A stretch of 64,000 nucleotides of DNA from DASSTY01 sp035760645 (GCA_035760645.1 DASTSO010000023.1:62001-126000); one strand, 5' to 3'. Shown: positions 18,547 to 28,990, counted from the stretch's first letter. The notes: generated from the sequence alone by a model not told the origin. Numbers and translations: made by a program.

Positions 18547-19770
18547 TTAGCGGCCATGCAAGGCCTCGTCAACCTGCGCGAGCCACGCCGACCGGCTGGC
18601 CACGAGCGGCTGTCCGCCCGCCGGGGTGACGGTGAAACGGGCCAGCATCCCCGCGGCGATGTGGTCATGCACATGGCAGTGCTCGAGCCAGATGCCGGGG
18701 TTGTCCGGCTGCATGTCGAACACCTTCATGCTCCCCGGCAGAAGCTCGATCACCTCGGTGCGCATCCCCTGCGCGAGTCCCGTCTGGCCGTGCCAGTGCG
18801 GCGTGTGAAGGTCCACCTCGTTGCCGAACCCGATCATGTACCACCGCACCCGCTCGCCCTGCCGCATCGTCTGCATCGGGAGGTTGCCATAGATGTAGCC
18901 GTTGATGCCGTGCTTTAGGTTGCTCTCGCCGAACGCCTCGTCCGCCGGATCGGCGCTCGCCCGGGCCACGTTCTCGTCCAAGTACCAGCTCTTGTTCTCG
19001 TCGAAGATCATGAAGAGGTTCACGAACTCGCGATCCACGTCCTTCGGCCGGCCGTCCTCGCGCGCACGCCCGCGTGCCGTCACGATGATCGGACCGATCA
19101 GTCCGCTGTTCGCGTCGCGGGGCTCGTCCACGTGGGAGTGATACATCCAGACGATCGAGCTGCCGTCGTCGGGCCCCGGTCCGGCCCGCTCGGGCAACGT
19201 GAACTGGTACGTGTAGGTGCTGCCCGGCTTCACGGCGGCTCCGCCTTTGTCCTCGGGCGGCACGCCGTCGTCGTAGGGCGCCCCTTCGGAATCCTTGCCG
19301 TAGCGAAAGCCGTGGACGTGGAAGCTGTAGGGCCGATCGGCGTTGTTGCGGAAGACGACCCGGATCGTGTCGTCCACCTGCCCGCGCACCACCGGGCCGA
19401 GAATCCCGAGATGCTCCCACTCGGGCGGGCGCGGCTTGAGGGTCGTGAAGGTTTCGTCGGTGTATTCCCGGTAGAGCGCCTTCCGGTAGACCAGCCCGAT
19501 GTGTCCCTCGCCGGCCTCGGTGAAGACCTGCTCGTCGGGACCGAACGGGGCACCGGTGATGAGGTTCCGGCCGCTCGGGGCGTAGTTCCACTCGACGAGG
19601 TCGGCGGCGATATAGTAGGTGCGGAGGCGCGGACGCGCTGCGGCATCCGGCGCGAGCGGACTCGTCTCGGTAGCGGTCTCGGCCGCGCAGCCGAGATTCA
19701 GGAGTGCGAGCGTGCCCAGGGCAAGGACGATAAGGCGGGACATCGTCCGCCGGGCGAGTGTCGGCTGCAT
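18547..19770 (-). CDS. Two-domain, ceruloplasmin-like multicopper oxidase (lipoprotein)
   Basis: 407 residues. The lipobox LNLGC puts the acylated cysteine at residue 28. Start ATG at 19770 has GGAGG upstream. Two cupredoxin domains are seen: FHVHG and YHSHVDEP in the first, HTPHWHGQ and EHCHVHDHIAAGM in the second. The trinuclear ligands are complete and the type 1 site (His, Cys, His, Met) is only in domain 2, as in type B two-domain oxidases that work as trimers. YREYTDETF, EHLGILGP, NSGLIGPIIV and NGYIYGNLP resemble ceruloplasmin and clotting-factor A domains. NirK-type nitrite reductases place the type 1 site in domain 1, so that reading is unlikely. Substrate unknown (Cu(I), Fe(II) or organic). 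Confidence 0.9.
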   Translation of the reverse strand: MQPTLARRTMSRLIVLALGTLALLNLGCAAETATETSPLAPDAAARPRLRTYYIAADLVEWNYAPSGRNLITGAPFGPDEQVFTEAGEGHIGLVYRKALYREYTDETFTTLKPRPPEWEHLGILGPVVRGQVDDTIRVVFRNNADRPYSFHVHGFRYGKDSEGAPYDDGVPPEDKGGAAVKPGSTYTYQFTLPERAGPGPDDGSSIVWMYHSHVDEPRDANSGLIGPIIVTARGRAREDGRPKDVDREFVNLFMIFDENKSWYLDENVARASADPADEAFGESNLKHGINGYIYGNLPMQTMRQGERVRWYMIGFGNEVDLHTPHWHGQTGLAQGMRTEVIELLPGSMKVFDMQPDNPGIWLEHCHVHDHIAAGMLARFTVTPAGGQPLVASRSAWLAQVDEALHGR

Positions 19771-20130
19771 GGGGACCTCCTTGGGACGTCGGGAGGAGCA
19801 GCCGCGTCGCATGCGTCGGCAGAAAGGCCCGGCAATGGAATACAGCTGACCCGCGGCGACGTCCCGAATGCGTACGGGGACGTCAGGGTGCGTCGGCGTG
19901 GCGTCCGCGCTCCCCGCGGACGCCACGCCGCAGCCGAACCGTATCCGGCGCTCGTCATCGCGGCGTCACGCCGGGGGCCGCGCAGCGTCAGACGGCGGCC
20001 GTCGTGCGGCTCGCAGAGGGCGCACCCTGCGGAGGGCGCACCCTGAAGATCTCTTCACACGGATCTCATCCGGCGTCCGCGGGACCGGCCTAGCTTTGCA
20101 GGGAACCCGTTCCGTGCGCCGCCTTCGACG
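19771..20130. promoter_or_regulatory. 360-bp divergent intergenic region with inverted and direct repeats
   Basis: This separates the multicopper oxidase from the plus-strand membrane gene. It holds: GACGTCCC (19858-19865) facing GGGACGTC (19877-19884), with a further GGGACGTC at 19783-19790; a perfect 16-bp stem with 5-nt loop at 19894-19930 (arm CGGCGTGGCGTCCGCG); a direct repeat GAGGGCGCACCCTG at 20016 and 20032; and a -10-like TAGCTT at 20091-20096 without a good -35. These look like regulator sites for one or both genes, but no known operator was recognised. No gene is seen here. Confidence 0.55.
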
Positions 20131-21492
20131 ATGACCATGGCCCCACCCGTTCCGCCGACTCCCGCGACCCCGCGTCGCCGCCCGCTGCCGCCGCACGTCA
20201 CGGCGTCGGGCGCGCATCCGCCGCCGTTCGCGCTGCCGGGCGGACACTTCGCCGCGGCGATCGCCTGGCTGCTGCTGGGCTCGGCCGGGCTCGTCGCCGT
20301 GGCCCCGACGCTGGCCCAGGGGAACACCTTCGACCCGCGCGTCTTCGCCGTCACGCACGCCTTCACCCTCGGCGTCGTGACGACGAGCATCTTCGGGGCG
20401 CTCTACCAGTTCTTCCCCGTCACCCTGGGCGCGGCGGCGAAAAGCGTGCGGGTGGGGATGGCAGGGCTCTGGACGCTCGTCGCCGGCACCGCGCTCATCG
20501 TGCTGGGCTTCTGGACCTGGACCGCGTGGCTGCAGGCGGCCGGGTGGTGCGTTCTCTTCGCCGCCGTCGGCGTCGTTTCATGGAACCTCCTGCCACAGCG
20601 CCGCCGCGCGACCCAGGGCCACGTGATCGGCCGCTACGTCTCGGCGGGACACGCGGCGTTCGGCTTCGCCATGCTCCTCGCCGCGGCGCGCATCGGCGAG
20701 ACCGCCGGGTGGTGGACGGTGGACCGGCTCGGGATGATCGCGGCCCATCTGCACCTGGCCGCCTTCGGGTTCGCAGGGCTCACCGCGGTGGGGGTCGGCA
20801 GCCGGATGCTGCCGATGTTTCTCTCGAGCGGGGCGCCGCTCGAGTGGCCGCTGCGCTGGATCGGTCCGGTGGCGGGGGCCGGGCTGGTGCTCTTCGGCGT
20901 CGGGCAACCGCTGCACGTCGCGCCGCTAAGCGCCGCGGGCGCCGCGCTGCTCTTCGCCGCGGGCGCCCTCTATCTCGTGCTCGTGTGGTCCTACTTCCGG
21001 ACGCGCGCGGCGCCGCGGCTCGACCATGGGCTGCTGCACATCGCCACGTCGTTCGGCTTTCTTGCCCTCACGCTCCTCGTCGGTGCGGCCCTCGCGACCA
21101 GCCTCGTGCCGAGCATCCCGCGCTGGTGGGCCGCCTACACCCTGCTGGGGGTCGGGGGCTGGCTCACGCTCTTCATCCTCGGCGTGCTCTACCGGATCCT
21201 GCCGTTCCTGAGCTGGCTGCACCTCTTCGGCCCGCGCGCGACGGCGGCGGGGCGGCCGCCGATGCCGGTCCAGTCGCTGAGCCGGCCGGCGTGGGCGCGC
21301 CTCTCGCTCGCGCTCCTCGCGCCGGGGATCGCGCTGCTGGCGTTCGCCGTCGGGTTCGGCCGGGTGCCGCTCGCGCGCGCGGGCGCGGGGCTCCTGTTCC
21401 TCGGCGTCCTCGTGCAGCTCGCCCACTGGCTCCGGCTCGTCGTCCTGTACCAGCGCCTCGACATCCACGCTCCGACCCGGGAGGCCGCGTGA
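20131..21492 (+). CDS. Multi-pass haem-copper-oxidase subunit I-like membrane protein
   Basis: 453 residues, about twelve hydrophobic segments. Conserved-looking histidines occur in helices: FAVTHAFTLGVVTTSIFGAL near residue 72 and AHLHLAAFGFAGLTAVG near 207. The fold resembles CcoN/NorB-like proteins and the NnrS group linked to NO metabolism, but the complete set of six canonical haem and copper histidines was not identified, so catalysis is doubtful. The downstream DUF2249/ScdA_N gene overlaps by 4 nt, which favours an NO- or oxygen-related role. Start codon by first ATG; no clear Shine-Dalgarno. Confidence 0.65.
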   Translation: MTMAPPVPPTPATPRRRPLPPHVTASGAHPPPFALPGGHFAAAIAWLLLGSAGLVAVAPTLAQGNTFDPRVFAVTHAFTLGVVTTSIFGALYQFFPVTLGAAAKSVRVGMAGLWTLVAGTALIVLGFWTWTAWLQAAGWCVLFAAVGVVSWNLLPQRRRATQGHVIGRYVSAGHAAFGFAMLLAAARIGETAGWWTVDRLGMIAAHLHLAAFGFAGLTAVGVGSRMLPMFLSSGAPLEWPLRWIGPVAGAGLVLFGVGQPLHVAPLSAAGAALLFAAGALYLVLVWSYFRTRAAPRLDHGLLHIATSFGFLALTLLVGAALATSLVPSIPRWWAAYTLLGVGGWLTLFILGVLYRILPFLSWLHLFGPRATAAGRPPMPVQSLSRPAWARLSLALLAPGIALLAFAVGFGRVPLARAGAGLLFLGVLVQLAHWLRLVVLYQRLDIHAPTREAA

Positions 21493-21911
21493 CCCTCGCT
21501 TCGCCCCGTCCGTACGTCCGGCTCGACGTGCGACCGCTGCTCGCGGAGGGGATCGAGCCGTTCGACACCATCATGCAGGCCGTGGCGGCCATCGAGCTGG
21601 ACGGCACCCTCGAGCTCACGGCGCCGTTCGAGCCCGTCCCCCTGTATCCCGTCCTCCTCGAGCGCGGTTTTCGCCACGAGACCGAGCCGCGCGGCCCCAC
21701 CGAATGGGTCGTGCGCTTCCGCCGCACCGGCATCACCGCCGACGACCCGCTCAGCGCGATCGCCGCCCACGGCCCCGCCACGCGCGCGGTGCTCGACGCC
21801 CATGGCGTCGATCTCCCCGGCGGCGGCGCCAAGACACTCCGCTACGCCGCCTGGGCGCACCGCCTCGACCTGCACGGGTTGCTGCGGGAGCTGCAGGCGA
21901 CGGTGGACTGA
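21489..21911 (+). CDS. DUF2249 protein with ScdA_N/DUF542-like C-terminus
   Basis: 140 residues from a GTG that overlaps the upstream stop (GTGA). Residues ~8-75 match DUF2249 (RLDVRPLLAEGIEPFDTIMQ ... LYPVLLERGF). Residues ~85-138 resemble the helical N-terminal domain of RIC/ScdA di-iron repair proteins (LSAIAAHGPATRAVLDAHGVDLPGGGAKTLRYAAW), but the usual CC of that family is replaced by LP. DUF2249 genes often sit in denitrification or NO-response clusters. The molecular function is unknown. Confidence 0.75.
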   Translation: MTLASPRPYVRLDVRPLLAEGIEPFDTIMQAVAAIELDGTLELTAPFEPVPLYPVLLERGFRHETEPRGPTEWVVRFRRTGITADDPLSAIAAHGPATRAVLDAHGVDLPGGGAKTLRYAAWAHRLDLHGLLRELQATVD

Positions 21912-21928
21912 GGGCGGAAGGGCGCCCG

Positions 21929-22567
21929 CTACGCCCCTACCTCCCGCCCGCAGAACCGGCAGACCTTCGCCCGCGCCAGGATGCGCTCGGCGCACCACGG
22001 ACATTCGCGCTCCTCGCGCGGCTCCGTGGCGGCCGCCGCCGCGGCGGTGGCGGCGCCGGCCAGCGCGCCGCGGCGCTCCTCCTGCGCGATGATCTGGGCC
22101 TGCACCTGGCGGCGGAACTCGAGCGGGTGGGAGATCAGGTCGAACGACTCCTCCGTGCCGCCGGTGCCGATCACGGTGATCGTGCCGTAGTTCCAGAGCC
22201 GCCCCCACACGCTCTGATCCACCCGGATCGCCTCGATCTTGCTCAGGAGCGTCTCGAGCGAGTCCCGCTGGACGACGCCGAGCTTGGCGAGGACGCGCTT
22301 GTCGGTCACGGCGTACTCGGAGCTCATCCAGCGGATCCACGGCCCGACGGCCACGACGAGCCCGAGCACGGCGATCCCCAGCGCCATCCACTGGAGCCAG
22401 CGCCGCAGCTCGGGCTGCGCCGCCGTTGGGTGCAGCACGAACGAGAGGACGAGGATGCCGGCGGCGAGGAGGAGCAGCAGGATCGTCGGCATGAAGACGA
22501 TCCAGTGCCGGCGGGCGCGGTAGACGATCCGCTCGCCGGCGAGGAGGTGGTCGTCGAGGTAGCCCAT
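21929..22567 (-). CDS. PH-domain (bPH/DUF304) membrane protein with zinc ribbon
   Basis: 212 residues. Two membrane helices (FMPTILLLLLAAGILVLSFVL; MALGIAVLGLVVAVGPWIRW) are followed by a bacterial PH domain (SSEYAVTDKRVLAKLGVVQRDSLETLLSKIE ... WNYGTITVIGTGGTEE) and a C-terminal zinc ribbon (CPWCAERILARAKVCRFCG). Start ATG at 22567 has GGGAGG upstream. Such proteins are membrane-associated with unknown function. It lies between a DUF2249 gene (convergent) and a tRNA-Ser. Confidence 0.85.
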   Translation of the reverse strand: MGYLDDHLLAGERIVYRARRHWIVFMPTILLLLLAAGILVLSFVLHPTAAQPELRRWLQWMALGIAVLGLVVAVGPWIRWMSSEYAVTDKRVLAKLGVVQRDSLETLLSKIEAIRVDQSVWGRLWNYGTITVIGTGGTEESFDLISHPLEFRRQVQAQIIAQEERRGALAGAATAAAAAATEPREERECPWCAERILARAKVCRFCGREVGA

Positions 22568-22614
22568 CGGGCCTCCCGAGGGTTCGGAGCGCGTGCGGGG
22601 ATCGGAGATGTGAC

Positions 22615-22641
22615 GAGGGCGACCCGTTTCGGGTCGCCCTC
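22615..22641 (-). terminator. Hairpin downstream of tRNA-Ser(CGA)
   Basis: A 12-bp perfect stem (GAGGGCGACCCG and its complement) with a 3-nt loop lies 30 bp after the tRNA 3' end and 47 bp before the PH-domain gene. It is the likely intrinsic terminator of the tRNA transcript. Confidence 0.65.
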
Positions 22642-22671
22642 CATGGTACCGCCTGATGACCAGCCTGGGAA

Positions 22672-22758
22672 CGGACAGGGTGGGATTCGAACCCACGATA
22701 CCCTTGCGGGTATGCCGGTTTTCGAGACCGGTTCCTTCAGCCACTCGGACACCTGTCC
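22672..22758 (-). tRNA. tRNA-Ser (anticodon CGA)
   Basis: 87-nt class II tRNA. Acceptor stem GGACAGG/CCTGTCC, anticodon stem CCGGT/ACCGG with loop CTCGAAA (anticodon CGA), long variable arm and T arm GTGGG-TTCGAAT-CCCAC. Discriminator G, no encoded CCA. It reads UCG. Its 3' half is nearly identical to the tRNA-Ser at 18412. Confidence 0.96.
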
Positions 22759-22770
22759 AGAGAGCCGAAA

Positions 22771-22799
22771 AATATAGACGGCCGCCCCGCCGGTTGGAA
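22771..22799 (-). promoter_or_regulatory. Promoter of tRNA-Ser(CGA)
   Basis: TATATT (22771-22776) 17 bp after TTCCAA (22794-22799) on the minus strand. Transcription would begin a few bases before the mature 5' end. The AT-rich -10 stands out in this GC-rich window. Confidence 0.55.
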
Positions 22800-22818
22800 G
22801 CCCCGAAACCGCCGGCGC

Positions 22819-23094
22819 TCAGCGCCGGCCGTGGCGCTCGGGGCCCGGCTCCAGCTCGGCGCCGCCGCTCCCGGCCGAGCCGAACTTCGGCGCCGTGATG
22901 CCGTCCTTCGTCGTGAACGGCGGCTCGTGCCGCTCGAGCGGCTGCCGGTTCGCCGCGAACCGGTCGGGCTCGGCCTCGAACCGGGTCCGGCAGGCCTCGG
23001 AGCAGAAGCGATAGCTGCGGCCCTGGTGCTCGGCGCGCACGGCCGTCGCCTCGTCCACCATCATGCCGCAAACGGGATCCTGAACCTGTGCCAT
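22819..23094 (-). CDS. YHS-domain protein
   Basis: 91 residues. An N-terminal YHS domain (DPVCGMMVDEATAVRAEHQG ... YRFCSEACRTRFEAEPDRF) has the two-cysteine metal-binding pattern seen in copper- and heavy-metal-handling proteins. The C-terminal half (TTKDGITAPKFGSAG...) is disordered. The domain often lies near copper transport or oxidase genes; the multicopper oxidase is 3 kb away. Function unproven. Confidence 0.82.
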   Translation of the reverse strand: MAQVQDPVCGMMVDEATAVRAEHQGRSYRFCSEACRTRFEAEPDRFAANRQPLERHEPPFTTKDGITAPKFGSAGSGGAELEPGPERHGRR

Positions 23095-23143
23095 GGGTCC
23101 TCCTGGGTCGGGCCCTCGCGGGTGGCGACGGCGACCGTGGCGC

Positions 23144-23603
23144 TCAGCGCCGGGCGTGGAAGAATCGGAGCAGCAGCTCCGCGCACTCGTCGTGCATCAG
23201 GCCGGCCACCACCTCGGGCCGGTGGTTGAGCCGCGGGTGCCGCAGCAGGTCGTGGACCGAGCCCGCCATCCCGCAGCGATTGTCGTAGGCGCCGAAGACG
23301 ACGCGATCCACCTTCGCGAGCACGATGGCGCCGGCGCACTGGGCACAGGGCTCGAGCGTCACGTAGAGCGTGGCGTTGGTGAGCCGGTCGTCGCCCACGT
23401 GCACGAAGGCCCGCTGCAGCGCGAGCAGCTCGGCGTGCGCCGTCGGGTCGCCGCGGTGCACGGTCTCGTTGTGCGCCTCGCCGAGCACCTCGCCCTCGCG
23501 CATCACCACCGCGCCCACCGGGACCTCGTCGCGCACCGCCGCGGCGCGCGCGAAGCGGAGCGCCGCCTCCATGCCGGCCAGGTCGGCCGGCGAGGGCGTC
23601 CCC

Positions 23604-23611
<8 letters not shown>
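23144..23611 (-). CDS. tadA: tRNA-specific adenosine deaminase (A34 to inosine)
   Basis: 155 residues. Zinc-deaminase motifs are intact: HAELLAL (catalytic His and Glu) and PCAQCAGAI. It converts A34 of tRNA-Arg(ACG) to inosine. The GTG at 23611 is chosen because the conserved first helix (ADLAGMEAALRFARAAA) begins before the later ATG at 23572. This start overlaps the clpB stop by 8 nt. Confidence 0.93.
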
Positions 23612-26282
<2,671 letters not shown>

Positions 26283-26382
26283 CTCGTCCGTCCTCCCTGC
26301 CCCGGCGCGCCGCCGGGCCGCCCACCGCGGCCGGCCGCCCCGCCAAGGGCCTGTTGGCAATCTTCCATCGGCCGGGTCGGGG

Positions 26383-26410
26383 GGCAAGCACGATACCGTA
26401 AAAGCTTGCC
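26383..26410. promoter_or_regulatory. Inverted repeat upstream of clpB
   Basis: GGCAAGC (26383-26389) and GCTTGCC (26404-26410) form a 7-bp inverted repeat spaced by 14 bp, about 100 bp before the clpB start. It does not match CIRCE or HAIR. It is a candidate operator for a heat-shock regulator. No clear -35/-10 pair was found. Confidence 0.4.
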
Positions 26411-26478
26411 AGATCGGCACCTCCGCTTCCCCGCCCCGCCACGCGGGGAGCGCCACGGCGGGTGTATGCGCCAAAACG

Positions 26479-26514
26479 GCGCAGGGGGATCCGGCTGCCC
26501 GGATCCCCCTGCGC
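26479..26514 (-). terminator. Intrinsic terminator of the secreted-protein gene
   Basis: A perfect 16-bp stem (GCGCAGGGGGATCCGG and complement) with a CTGC loop begins at the stop codon of the gene at 26514-26963. On the minus strand it is followed by GCCGTTTTGGC, giving a short U tract. It also separates this gene from clpB. Confidence 0.8.
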
Positions 26515-26963
26515 TATCCTCTGCTCGTCACGCCTCGCTGCACGATCATCTTCCTGGTGTACCGTTCCCCATCGACGGTCAGCTGGTAGTAGTAGACGCC
26601 GGGTGTGGCGTCCTGCTGTCCGTCGAGAAACTTCCCGTCCCAGTGTGCGCGGTACTCGCCGCACTTGAGGCGCGCACCATCGAGATGCGTCGCCGAATCG
26701 TTGACCAGGACCGGAACGGCCACCACCTGCACGAGCACGTTGTAGATCTTCAGCGAGACCAGGGGCTGATGCCCCTTGGCACATACCTCCGGATGCAGAA
26801 CGAAGGGTATGGTGGTCGCCGTGACGAACGGGTTCGGGGTGTTTTCCTTCAGCTCGACCCGGGGAGGCGCCGGCGCCGGACGGTTCTGCGCCCGCGCGGC
26901 GGTCGTGGAGACCACTCCCAGGACCAACCCGAGCCACCACCCCGTCCACACGAAGCGGACCAT
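26514..26963 (-). CDS. Small secreted protein with FlgD/Ig-like C-terminal fold
   Basis: 149 residues with a signal peptide (WWLGLVLGVVSTTAARAQ). The core is beta-rich: NTPNPFVTATTIPFVL, VSLKIYNVLVQVV, HWDGKFLDGQQDATPGVYYY and YTRKMIV. This is the FlgD_ig/secretion-tail-like pattern of 'NPF...t.I.f.l ... vYyy.l' found at the C-terminus of many exported proteins, but here it is the whole protein. Start ATG has CAGGAG upstream. It stands alone with its own promoter and terminator. Function unknown. Confidence 0.8.
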   Translation of the reverse strand: MVRFVWTGWWLGLVLGVVSTTAARAQNRPAPAPPRVELKENTPNPFVTATTIPFVLHPEVCAKGHQPLVSLKIYNVLVQVVAVPVLVNDSATHLDGARLKCGEYRAHWDGKFLDGQQDATPGVYYYQLTVDGERYTRKMIVQRGVTSRG

Positions 26964-27071
26964 GGGGACTCCTGTTCAGACGGAAAGGTGGACCGGGCTG
27001 CACCTCCGGGAAGGCAGGACGGGTTCGAGCGACGGATCCGGCCGCGGCCGGCGTGGAGGAACTATGCCGGA

Positions 27072-27101
27072 ATCATGCCAACCGGGCGCGGGCAGTGTCA
27101 A
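27072..27101 (-). promoter_or_regulatory. Promoter overlapping the selB stop codon
   Basis: A consensus TTGACA (27096-27101) contains the TGA stop of selB. CATGAT follows after 18 bp (27072-27077). It faces the secreted-protein gene with a leader of about 100 nt. Confidence 0.5.
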
Positions 27102-28990
27102 GAAGCGCGGGGCCGGCGCACGAGCTGCCGCCCGTCGCCCGCGCGGCGGGTGATTCCCGCCTCGTCGGCCCACTCGAGCAGCGGAATCAGGTACTTCCGC
27201 GAGAGCGCCAGGCGTTCGCGCAGGGCCGCCGGGGTGATGTCCCCGGTGTCCCCGATCGAGTACAGGGTGTCCACGAACCGGTCCAGCGCCGCGCGGGCGA
27301 CGTAGCGGTCGCGCTCGACGGCCACCACCCGCCCGGCGCGGGCCGCGAGGCGGAGCGCCGCGGCGACCTCGCGGGTCCCCTCCGCCGCCTCGAGCTCGCC
27401 CACCGTCGGGGGCGCGAGCCCCGCGGCCTCGAGCAGCGCCACGAGCCGGTCCACGTGGGCGTCGCCGCCGGTCACCGCCGGGCGGAAGGCCGCAGCCCGC
27501 ACCACCCCGCCCTCCATCACCACGGTGCCGCCCGCCACGAGCGCCTCGAGCGCCGCCTCGACGACCGCCCCGGGCACCCGGAGCGCCGCGGCGAGCCCGT
27601 GGCGCAGCGTCTCGAGCGGGAGCCCCGGCTCGTGCGGCCGCGCGCGGTGGTGCTCCCGGACGAGCGCCCGGGCGCGCTCGCGCACCTCCTCGAGGATGCG
27701 CGAGTCGACCCAGACGTCGCCGACGCACATGATCCGGTCGGTGGCGGCGAGTGCCGCGCGCGCCGCTTCGCGCGGCAGGCCGACCACGACGGGCACCAGC
27801 GCGTCGGGGAGCCCGCCCGCGCGGCGTAGAACGAGCGCGGCGGCCCGCGGCCCGGGCTCCCCGGCGGCGAGCGCGGCGGGCCAGAGCTCGGGCGCCGCGT
27901 CCCGGCGCCCCGGGGGAAGCGGGTCGAGCACCCGCCCCCCGCCGATGGTCGTGACGGGGCTGTAGGCGCGAAGCACGAGCCGGTCCCCGCCCCGGGCGAC
28001 GACGGGCGCCTCCAGGGCGAGACGCGCGAGCCCGCGCCCGCCCGGCGGGATCGGCCGGCGCGGATGGACGCGGGCCATCAGCTCCGCCGTCCCGTGATGC
28101 ACCCGCACGCGCGTCCGGGCGACGAGGGGCCGCGGCGCGTCGGCCTGGAGCCAGAGCTCGACGTCGAGCGCCCGCGTCGCCCCCCACGGCAGCTCGTCGG
28201 TGACCACCACCTGGCCGCGCCGCACCGCGGCGCGCTCGAGCCCGGCGATGCCGAGCGCGACGCGGGCCCCCGGCACGCTGCACGCGACCGGGGCGCCGTG
28301 CTGCTCGACCGAGCGCACCCGTCCGGCCGCACCGCCCGGGAGCAGGCGCACGGCGCCTCCCGGCGCGACCCCGCCCGACCACGCCGTACCGGTCACGACG
28401 GTGCCGACGCCGGCGATCGAGAAGGCGCGATCGACGGGCATTCGGAACGCGTCGTCCCCGCCGCCGCGGTCTCCCTCACGTGCGGGCAGCGCCGCCGCGA
28501 GCGACCGGAGCCGCTCGCGCAGCGTCGCGAGACCGCGTCCCGTCGCCGCGCTCGTCACGACGGGCGGCTCGAAGCGCACGGTCGAGCGTGCGAGGCGCCC
28601 GGCGAGATCGGCCACGACCAGGTCGAGCCACTCGGGCTCGACGAGATCGGCCTTGGTGACCACGGGGATGCCGCGCGCGACGGCGAGGTGCTCGAGGATC
28701 GCGAGGTGCTCGAGCGTCTGCGGCATCGGCCCCTCGTCGGCCGCGACGACCAGCAGCGCGACGTCCACCCCGGACGCTCCCGCCACCATCGTGCGCACGA
28801 AGTCCTCGTGCCCCGGCACGTCCACCACCCCCGCGACGCGGCCGTCGCCCAGGTCGAGGGGCGCGATGCCGAGCTCGATGGTGATGCCGCGCCGCCGCTC
28901 CTCGGCCAGGCGGTCCATCGCGCGGCCGGTGAGCGCGGTGACGAGGGCGGACTTGCCGTGATCGACGTGGCCGGCGGTGCCGATGATCAC
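27098..28990 (-). CDS. selB: Selenocysteine-specific elongation factor SelB
   Basis: 630 residues. A translational GTPase domain comes first: GHVDHGKSALVTAL, RRGITIELG, DVPGHEDFV and VTKADLVE. EF-Tu-like domains II and III follow, then the C-terminal winged-helix repeats (from ~400) that bind the SECIS hairpin of selenoprotein mRNAs. SelB delivers Sec-tRNA(Sec) to UGA codons, so the genome should encode selA, selC and selD. None was seen here. The GTG start overlaps the recO stop by 4 nt. Confidence 0.95.
   Translation of the reverse strand: MIIGTAGHVDHGKSALVTALTGRAMDRLAEERRRGITIELGIAPLDLGDGRVAGVVDVPGHEDFVRTMVAGASGVDVALLVVAADEGPMPQTLEHLAILEHLAVARGIPVVTKADLVEPEWLDLVVADLAGRLARSTVRFEPPVVTSAATGRGLATLRERLRSLAAALPAREGDRGGGDDAFRMPVDRAFSIAGVGTVVTGTAWSGGVAPGGAVRLLPGGAAGRVRSVEQHGAPVACSVPGARVALGIAGLERAAVRRGQVVVTDELPWGATRALDVELWLQADAPRPLVARTRVRVHHGTAELMARVHPRRPIPPGGRGLARLALEAPVVARGGDRLVLRAYSPVTTIGGGRVLDPLPPGRRDAAPELWPAALAAGEPGPRAAALVLRRAGGLPDALVPVVVGLPREAARAALAATDRIMCVGDVWVDSRILEEVRERARALVREHHRARPHEPGLPLETLRHGLAAALRVPGAVVEAALEALVAGGTVVMEGGVVRAAAFRPAVTGGDAHVDRLVALLEAAGLAPPTVGELEAAEGTREVAAALRLAARAGRVVAVERDRYVARAALDRFVDTLYSIGDTGDITPAALRERLALSRKYLIPLLEWADEAGITRRAGDGRQLVRRPRAS

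Noticed and set aside
18547..19770. Copper nitrite reductase NirK
   Set aside because: NirK has its type 1 copper in the first domain; here the HCH...M site is in the second domain and the trinuclear His set is complete.
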